From contig JANQRM010000399.1 of the NCBI GenBank assembly GCA_028284565.1, forward strand, positions 1 to 12,092: DNA of 12,092 nucleotides, in the 5' to 3' direction. Position numbers and translations under genes: made by a program. Shown here piece after piece: positions 6,480 to 12,092 of the stretch. The first letter of the stretch is position 1, and every line of letters begins with the position of its first letter. The stretch is from Anaerolineae bacterium (lineage in GTDB: Bacteria > Chloroflexota > Anaerolineae > Aggregatilineales > Phototrophicaceae). A model generated the notes under the pieces. The model made no database searches. It saw only the letters and a list, made by a program, of their open reading frames with translations, and had not been told where the DNA came from.

Positions 6480-9472
6480 CGGCGCATCGGAGTGTGTCCT
6501 ATGGCACATGGGCAATTGTACGGGGCAAGTCGATTCCTTTTATTATGGTGCAATCGCAAGTGGGGTCCGCAGGACAGCATATCCTTCACTTTGTTTTTAT
6601 GACGAGCGATGCCTTGCGGGGAATGACAGGCAACGTCAAGGCGATGAAGACTCTGCTAAAAGAGCAAGCTCCCATTTATAACCAACTAGGCGATACCTTA
6701 CCTCTGATTACCTTGACTGAACCGCAACCGCGACGGACGGATGAGCAAGTTGATGATTTGCTCGACTTGATGACCTATACGAAGAACAACACCCGCACGA
6801 TTGAACCCTTGCTTTCGGCAGTGGTGAACGGCAAACCACTGGTGATTTACAACGCACCTCATGAGTTTGATGAACGGATTGGCTTTATTCATGGCTTGCT
6901 GACCTTGTTGCCAGCTTCGACACGCTTTGGGGTGACATTCTCGACCTATACAGAGCCGAAAGGATGGATTCCGGTTCAAGTGAGTTTCATCAGCGACGAC
7001 CCTTTCCCAGAGAATTCGATGGTTTATCATTGGGAAGCTGGGAAGGTGATTCAGGGTGAATCGAAAGATGATTACAGCCGATTTATCATCAGCCAGTTGC
7101 GCTTAGATGCGGAGCTGGTGACTCAGCAGACAGAGAAGATGACGGCAATCGCCGGTTGGCGTTTCCGCAAAGGGGATAGTCTTTCCAGTTCGTTATCGTA
7201 TGGGTCGTATCGGATTAAGCTGGATGATGCCTTATTAAACAACCAACCGGTTGAGATAGCAGATGTCTCGAAGGTATTGTCGCAAGACCCGACGCTATCA
7301 GACGACTTACGGCTGGCATATGCGCGTCATCTAATTAATCTGTCGCTGGCATTAGAAGATATGCAACATGCTGATCCGGTCGCGGTGTTATTGCGGAATC
7401 ATCCGGAGTTGGGTGAGACGGTCTATACGCAGATGGAAGGTGCATTGCATGAGGGGAAAGCCTACCTCATTTATGATACACTCCTCAAATGGATGAGTAA
7501 CCCACTGAGTCCGCAGGGACAGGAATGGGTCAACCTGACGAATCAAGCCGCGCTGACAACCCTTGATGAAATATTGATCGAAAGTCAGCACGATGATGTG
7601 GTGGATTTTGTCGAGCGTGTGGAGCATGTTCCCCAAGGCGTGACGGTTGGTCAAATCGTACCTCAACTCATTTCTCGTCTATTGCCCTTAGTCGAGCAAA
7701 ATGGCGAGATTGCGATGCCTTTGTTGCGATTGGGCATGCAACATCTTGACCCAAAGGCATTTAATCAACTCATGCTGTCCGCACCGATGCGCCCGTATCT
7801 GCCACAGACGCTTAAAATTTTATTGGTACATTTGAATCATCAAGCTCTGCCTCCGGCTCCTGAAGGAACTTTGATGGCGGCGGTGGAGGTGTTTGGTGAA
7901 AATAATCAGCAAGCGGCAATGGTGCGATTCACCAATATGGCGCGGGAATCTCAACGACTGGATTTGGTGGATGGGGAAGTGCTGAGTCAATTGTCGGCGA
8001 TTGTGCAATCCACAGATAATCTCGACTACATCGAGATGGTTCTTGGCTTGGTCAATGACTTGAATGATTATGGCGTAACAAATCTCCAAGACCCGGTCCC
8101 CCGTTATATGTTGCAGATTTTGCTGGTGCTGAATCAGTATCCTGTGCTGGCGAAGCAGATGATTGCACAATCGCGGGATTATTATGGTGTGGACGGTCAG
8201 CTAGAATATATAGAGATGGTGCATGATCTCTTCTCTAGTGTGTCTGTCACAGCGGATGAGGCAGAAACTTTGATTATCGCCTTAAAACCTGCGGGCATTA
8301 AAGGGCTACCCATAACTGTTGCGTCGATTGGTTTGTTGAAATCAACGGGTTGGTCGCACGATGTGACGCAATTAGCATTGAATGCGATGGATGACTTGGA
8401 CAACAATCCGCGTTATTTGCAGGTTATCCCCCCAACAGCGGTACTCAATCTGTTGCAATTTTATGCGACTTTGCATGATATTCCGAATTCGATTTATGTC
8501 GGTGGGTATGTGCCTGTTGTCGCGGCGAACAAAGGTGATGCTGGGCTACCGACGATGAATCGCATGATGAAGTTGATGGCGTGGGATCGAGAAACGAAGC
8601 GCGCCTCGTTTGATTATCTGCGAGAGTATATCCGTCGGGCAGATGATGGGTTGGCACGGAAAGCGGTGGAACGTTTTGGAAAGAATATGAAATCAGGGAG
8701 CCAACGTCGGCTGGAAGTGTCGTATCGGTTAAGTCGATTTATGGCGGGGATGGATTTGGTTGGCTTGACCGACTTCTCGCAAGACCTCGGCAATTTCTTG
8801 CAAGATATGGTGAATCATTATCATAAAAATCGTCCATCGCTGGGGAATGTGTTGGATGCACTGGAATTCATCCGCACAGGCTTTAGTGCCACGTCTCGTC
8901 AAGATTTGAGCGAGGGGATGTTGCGTCTGGCGAAAACATTGGTCTTGCTGGGACAACAGCATCAATCGGAGAGTTCATCTCGTGCCACTCAAGGGCTATT
9001 GGAAGGCAGTCAGAATCCGAATAGTATCCTCGACATTTTCCGTGTGATTGCGGGTACGGTGGGAGGAGGTCGGGAGTTTCAGGCGACGATTCGCACGGAT
9101 AAATCGGCGAATCCATTCCAACGGCGGAGTGGGGATGAATTGCTGGATATTTTGGATGTGAGCAATCGTTTCCTGCAAAGAACGATTAAGGTGACTCCCC
9201 CCGGCAAAGACATTCGGCTGAGTGGTAAAGCGATTCAAGATGAAATCGACAGTCAATTCAAACGCCTCGCGCCTCGCTATCAGGATTATGTCCGGAAGAA
9301 CCTGCCACGTGATTTGCAACAATTGATTAATTTAATAGTAGAAGTGCATCAAACCGGGAACGAGCGCGCGCTTGAAGCTGATAGTAACCTCGCACGTAAG
9401 TTGGATGGTGGCGACCAGCAACCGAGTTCGGTGTTGGAATTGATGCGTTTGACATATGGGTACTTCACATAA
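6344..9472 (+). CDS. large helical protein of uncertain family, tentatively GTPase-associated protein 1-like
   Basis: A 1042-residue soluble protein without signal peptide, membrane helix, Walker motif or obvious catalytic triad. The N-terminal ~230 residues are mixed α/β: LEHFYYGQ near the start, VLAKTPGIGDAQVNEALRF, then SYGTWAIVRG and HILHFVFMTSDALR, and later GFIHGLLTLLPASTRFGVTF followed by STYTE. The order 'YYG / TPG / a hydrophobic strand ending before a short helix / LLP..R....FSTY' reminds me of the GTPase-associated protein 1 N-terminal and middle domains, described in bacterial NTP-dependent conflict systems. This is from memory and weak. From about 300 onward it is nearly all α-helix, repeat-like (HEAT or TPR style), suggesting a scaffold. 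Start: ATG at 6344 with AAGGA 5 bases upstream, also kept in the left repeat. No partner GTPase is seen in the window. Confidence 0.75.
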   Translation: MFPLEHFYYGQLVHHGKPQDEMRVLAKTPGIGDAQVNEALRFALFPAHRSVSYGTWAIVRGKSIPFIMVQSQVGSAGQHILHFVFMTSDALRGMTGNVKAMKTLLKEQAPIYNQLGDTLPLITLTEPQPRRTDEQVDDLLDLMTYTKNNTRTIEPLLSAVVNGKPLVIYNAPHEFDERIGFIHGLLTLLPASTRFGVTFSTYTEPKGWIPVQVSFISDDPFPENSMVYHWEAGKVIQGESKDDYSRFIISQLRLDAELVTQQTEKMTAIAGWRFRKGDSLSSSLSYGSYRIKLDDALLNNQPVEIADVSKVLSQDPTLSDDLRLAYARHLINLSLALEDMQHADPVAVLLRNHPELGETVYTQMEGALHEGKAYLIYDTLLKWMSNPLSPQGQEWVNLTNQAALTTLDEILIESQHDDVVDFVERVEHVPQGVTVGQIVPQLISRLLPLVEQNGEIAMPLLRLGMQHLDPKAFNQLMLSAPMRPYLPQTLKILLVHLNHQALPPAPEGTLMAAVEVFGENNQQAAMVRFTNMARESQRLDLVDGEVLSQLSAIVQSTDNLDYIEMVLGLVNDLNDYGVTNLQDPVPRYMLQILLVLNQYPVLAKQMIAQSRDYYGVDGQLEYIEMVHDLFSSVSVTADEAETLIIALKPAGIKGLPITVASIGLLKSTGWSHDVTQLALNAMDDLDNNPRYLQVIPPTAVLNLLQFYATLHDIPNSIYVGGYVPVVAANKGDAGLPTMNRMMKLMAWDRETKRASFDYLREYIRRADDGLARKAVERFGKNMKSGSQRRLEVSYRLSRFMAGMDLVGLTDFSQDLGNFLQDMVNHYHKNRPSLGNVLDALEFIRTGFSATSRQDLSEGMLRLAKTLVLLGQQHQSESSSRATQGLLEGSQNPNSILDIFRVIAGTVGGGREFQATIRTDKSANPFQRRSGDELLDILDVSNRFLQRTIKVTPPGKDIRLSGKAIQDEIDSQFKRLAPRYQDYVRKNLPRDLQQLINLIVEVHQTGNERALEADSNLARKLDGGDQQPSSVLELMRLTYGYFT

Positions 9473-9507
9473 ATTGTTGGTCATTCGTCTTTAGTGATTG
9501 GTTTAAC
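9473..9507 (+). repeat. degenerate heptad repeat in spacer before the endonuclease III gene
   Basis: Consecutive 7-base units start at 9480, 9487, 9494 and 9501: GTCATTC, GTCTTTA, GTGATTG, GTTTAAC, preceded by ATTGTTG. The shared form is roughly GTNNTTR. It resembles the short tandemly repeated heptads known from cyanobacterial intergenic DNA. A stop in the reading frame of the next gene lies within it. Confidence 0.6.
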
Positions 9508-9512
9508 TGATT

Positions 9513-10202
9513 GTGAATCTCAGAGCGAAGGCGCAGGCGGTTTTTGAGATTCTGGTTGAGACCTATGGCGAACTACCTCTCTATGATTGCCCGGATAAAT
9601 TAAAAGAACTTGTCCTAACGATGTTGTCGCATCGGACAACAAAGCAAGATGAACTCACGGCGTTTGAACGGATGTGGTCTGCGTATGGGAGTTGGGACGC
9701 TATCCAAAACTCCCCGACAGATGAGCTGGGCAAAACGCTGATGACGGTGCGCTTTCCAGAGCAGAAGGCACGGCATATACAGCAAGCTCTGCAACGGATT
9801 TATAACGAGCAGGGCGAGTATCGCATTGCGTTTTTGAAAGCGATGTCCACTGCGGAAGCTCTCGCGTGGTTGATGTCGTTGCCGGGTGTAGGAATTAAGA
9901 CGGCAACATTGGTCTTGTTGTTCTGCTTTTATCGTCCGGTGTTGCCAGTGGATACGCATGTGCATCGGATTAGCTTGCGCGTGGGGTTGGTTCCTGAACA
10001 GACGACGGCGGATATGGCACATCAGAAGTTGTTGCAATTGTTTGAGCCTGACCCCTTGACTCTTTACAATTTTCACAAGGCGATGTTGAAGCATGGGCAA
10101 ACCTTATGTACCTATTATGACCCGAAGTGTGAGGCGTGTCCCTTAGCTTCAATTTGTGATTATGTAAATCCACCGGAAGAGAAGCAGTTGCGGTTGTTTT
10201 GA
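9513..10202 (+). CDS. nth: endonuclease III-family DNA glycosylase/AP lyase
   Basis: Base-excision repair enzyme family that removes oxidised pyrimidines and nicks at abasic sites. The 229-residue protein has the helix-hairpin-helix LPGVGIKT (123-130) with the catalytic Lys129, the catalytic Asp147 in PVDTHVHR, and four cysteines (199, 206, 209, 215) spaced C-X6-C-X2-C-X5-C for a [4Fe-4S] cluster. Length fits Nth (E. coli 211). The segment that normally reads LSAQATD or LSQNTSD, which inserts Gln into the lesion site, here reads LSHRTTKQD (38-46), so lesion preference may differ. The start is a GTG at 9513, since a stop lies 9 bases upstream in frame and no ATG comes early; no clear ribosome binding site is visible. 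It lies between the long gene and rarA in one direction. Confidence 0.88.
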   Translation: MNLRAKAQAVFEILVETYGELPLYDCPDKLKELVLTMLSHRTTKQDELTAFERMWSAYGSWDAIQNSPTDELGKTLMTVRFPEQKARHIQQALQRIYNEQGEYRIAFLKAMSTAEALAWLMSLPGVGIKTATLVLLFCFYRPVLPVDTHVHRISLRVGLVPEQTTADMAHQKLLQLFEPDPLTLYNFHKAMLKHGQTLCTYYDPKCEACPLASICDYVNPPEEKQLRLF

Positions 10203-10210
10203 GGAAATAA

Positions 10211-10245
10211 GTTGTTGGTTTTTAGTGATTAGTTGTTAGTGTAAT
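10211..10245 (+). repeat. degenerate heptad repeat in spacer before rarA
   Basis: Five successive 7-base units: GTTGTTG, GTTTTTA, GTGATTA, GTTGTTA, GTGTAAT. Same period and same GT start as the tract at 9473-9507. It fills nearly all of the spacer between the endonuclease III gene and rarA and ends just before the start codon. Confidence 0.6.
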
Positions 10246-10248
10246 GAA

Positions 10249-11454
10249 ATGGAAATGCATATGACCGTTAATCGTATCCCGCTGGCGGAGCGTATTCGTC
10301 CCCAAACGCTTGATGAACTGATTGGTCAACCGCATCTGATTGGTGAGGGGAAGCCATTGCGTCTAGCGATTGAGCAGGGGAATATCCCATCCATGATTTT
10401 GTGGGGTCCGCCTGGAGTGGGGAAGACTACACTAGCGCGCATCTTGGCGGATGCGAGTCCACATCCGTTTTTTGCCTTGTCGGCTGTGTCGGCAGGGAAG
10501 GCGGAAGTACGGCAGGTGATTGCACAGGCACAACCAAAGCGGGATTTGTTTTCACAGGATGAAGCAGGTGGGGCGATTCTGTTTTTAGACGAAATTCATC
10601 GCTTCAATAAAGCCCAACAAGATTTTTTGCTCCCCTATGTTGAGGACGGGACGATTACACTGATTGGTGCGACGACGGAAAATCCGAGTTTTGAAGTCAT
10701 TTCAGCGTTGTTATCACGGGTGCAGGTGTTTGTCTTGAATGAGTTGTCTGCAGATGAATTAGGGCAGATTGTCGAGCGCGCTGTGAACGCCTTGAATGTG
10801 TCGGTAGAAGATGATGCCATCGACTTCCTGAGTAAGTATGCCAATGGGGACGCACGGGCGGCGTTGAATCTGCTGGAAAATGCGGAGCGTCTATATGCCG
10901 AAGCGGATGGCGAAATCACAGTGGAACGCTTGAAAGATACGCTTCAATCGAAACACTTGCGTTATGACAAGGCGGGTGAGGAACATTACAACACGATTAG
11001 CGCGTTTATCAAGTCGATGCGGGCGAGTGATGCTGATGCGACCTTGTACTATCTGGCGCGGATGATTGATTCCGGCGAAGACCCCAAGTTCATCGCTCGA
11101 CGGATGGTCATTTTTGCCAGTGAAGATATTGGGATGGCGTTGCCGACGGCGTTGGTGGTGGCGAATGAGGTGTTCCGTGCAGTGGAGACAATCGGCTTGC
11201 CAGAATGTCAGTACAATCTGGCGCATGGCGCGGTGTATATGGCGACTGCACCGAAAGACCGTTCGGCGGGGGATGCTTATTGGCAAGCAGTGGATGATGT
11301 GCAACGGCACGGGAATTTGCCGATTCCGATGGAATTGCGGAATGCGCCGACGAAGCTGATGAAAGAACTGGGCTATGGGAAGCACGACGAGTCTCAGCAA
11401 CGGGATAACTTGCTCCCTGATAAGTTGAATAGCAAACGCTATTACACGCCGTAA
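10249..11454 (+). CDS. rarA: replication-associated recombination protein RarA (MgsA/Mgs1/WRNIP1 family)
   Basis: Clamp-loader-like AAA+ ATPase that acts as a tetramer at stalled replication forks and gaps, interacting with SSB in E. coli. The 401-residue protein has LAERIRPQTLDELIGQPHL (12-30), Walker A GPPGVGKT (53-60), Walker B LFLDEIHR (111-118), sensor 1 TTEN (142-145), the arginine finger in LLSRVQ (154-159), sensor 2 GDARAALN (200-207) and the C-terminal tetramerisation region with SEDIGMA and LPECQYNLAHGAVYMA. The C-terminus is short: GYGKHDESQQRDNLLPDKL lacks several residues of the loop that usually follows GYGK. Start choice is uncertain: ATGs at 10249, 10255 and 10261 are in frame, and only the last has a GGA at a fair distance. 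The gene follows the endonuclease III gene, so a shared DNA-repair transcript is plausible. Confidence 0.93.
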   Translation: MEMHMTVNRIPLAERIRPQTLDELIGQPHLIGEGKPLRLAIEQGNIPSMILWGPPGVGKTTLARILADASPHPFFALSAVSAGKAEVRQVIAQAQPKRDLFSQDEAGGAILFLDEIHRFNKAQQDFLLPYVEDGTITLIGATTENPSFEVISALLSRVQVFVLNELSADELGQIVERAVNALNVSVEDDAIDFLSKYANGDARAALNLLENAERLYAEADGEITVERLKDTLQSKHLRYDKAGEEHYNTISAFIKSMRASDADATLYYLARMIDSGEDPKFIARRMVIFASEDIGMALPTALVVANEVFRAVETIGLPECQYNLAHGAVYMATAPKDRSAGDAYWQAVDDVQRHGNLPIPMELRNAPTKLMKELGYGKHDESQQRDNLLPDKLNSKRYYTP

Positions 11455-11533
11455 GCTCCTTGCTTGATTATTGAGGTTTCTAAATCCCCAGAAAGTTCAT
11501 TACTATACAGCCTGTTTGTATGAATCATCACGG

Positions 11534-12092
11534 ATGGGATCAAACGGGTTGAGTGACAAAACATATCGTTGGTTGCTGGGCATTCTTATTCTTCTACACT
11601 TTGGCATCTTATTGTTGTATGCCAGTGAGATGATTCCCCAAGATTTTAAGCATCCAGATTATCGTTATCGCTTTCATCATGGGGGCGATGAAGATGGCTA
11701 TTATTTGCAAATCATTGGTTTGACGACAGGTGAGTTTGTCCCAACAAAGTACCCTATGGGTTTTGCTATTCTCTCTTTGCCCTTTGCCTATCTTTTTCCG
11801 CATGAGTCCGCCCAAGACTTGATTGAACCGATTGCTCTTTTCTGGTCTGTGGTGATGTTTCCGATTGGACAGCTGATGTTGGCGTGGTTGGTGAATCGAA
11901 TCAGCCAGTATAAAAGGCTCGCCATCGGCGCGGTGTTTATCTGGACGATGTTGCCTCTGGTCGTGTGGTTGCCTTTGTATGTGTTGTGGAATTCAGTCGT
12001 GGCGGAGACATACAGTGTGCATTTGATATGGGCGCAGATGCTCTCCGATGGTCCGGCGGCGTTCTTTACCATACTTGCGTTTGTCATTTATT
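11534..12092 (+). CDS. polytopic membrane protein, GT-C glycosyltransferase-like, N-terminal part (cut by window edge)
   Basis: The first 186 codons of a gene that runs out of the window to the right. The protein has an N-terminal membrane helix (about 13-30), then a polar loop with HHGGDEDGYYLQ (48-59) and KYPMGFAIL (72-80), then further hydrophobic segments (about 99-121 and 129-152, another starting at 175). An acidic first outer loop followed by a K/P-rich turn before the second helix is the usual start of PMT/ArnT-type GT-C glycosyltransferases, which move sugars from polyprenyl phosphates outside the membrane. The family call is tentative because the diagnostic remainder is missing. The ATG at 11534 is the first ATG in the open frame; TTG at 11516 is an alternative. 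No strong ribosome binding site is visible, and 11455-11533 shows no other feature. Confidence 0.65.
   Translation, partial: MGSNGLSDKTYRWLLGILILLHFGILLLYASEMIPQDFKHPDYRYRFHHGGDEDGYYLQIIGLTTGEFVPTKYPMGFAILSLPFAYLFPHESAQDLIEPIALFWSVVMFPIGQLMLAWLVNRISQYKRLAIGAVFIWTMLPLVVWLPLYVLWNSVVAETYSVHLIWAQMLSDGPAAFFTILAFVIY

Overview
The window reads as chromosomal DNA of a free-living bacterium. Ten protein genes (eight complete, two cut by the window edges) and one decayed gene fragment can be supported. No rRNA, tRNA, CRISPR array, transposase or integrase was seen. The mix of a UDP-sulfoquinovose synthase, an ABC-2 exporter, a long helical protein I could not assign with certainty, an endonuclease III homologue and RarA would fit a Chloroflexota (Anaerolineae-like) genome, but this is an impression from protein style. 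Degenerate heptad repeats in two spacers recall those of cyanobacteria, so the phylum should be treated as unproven.

Layout. On the minus strand, bases 1-2116 hold a compact three-gene run, read right to left: a single-pass membrane protein of unknown function, sqdB (UDP-sulfoquinovose synthase) starting 2 bases after the previous stop, and the first 68 codons of a PfkB-type sugar kinase. Divergently on the plus strand is a two-gene ABC-2 exporter (ATPase 2400-3299, permease 3302-4123). The spacer between the two units carries a perfect TATAAT on each strand.

The most unusual part is 4182-6479. A 79-base block with 96% identity, set in a longer and weaker match, occurs as a direct repeat at about 4182-4414 and 6234-6479. 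The right copy is the leader, ribosome binding site and 5' end of the 1042-codon gene at 6344-9472. The left copy is a dead remnant of the same region, with an early stop, frameshifting indels and no TATAAT; after an apparent internal deletion a further collinear match occurs at 4432-4460. Between the two copies sits an AT-richer two-gene cassette, an O-methyltransferase-fold protein and a VOC-fold protein, which looks like a horizontally acquired small-molecule-modifying pair.

Downstream lie the 1042-residue protein (its N-terminus tentatively resembles GTPase-associated protein 1), an endonuclease III homologue with a [4Fe-4S] motif, rarA, and the 5' part of a polytopic membrane protein resembling GT-C glycosyltransferases. 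The two short spacers before the nth-like gene and before rarA consist largely of degenerate 7-base repeats beginning GT.
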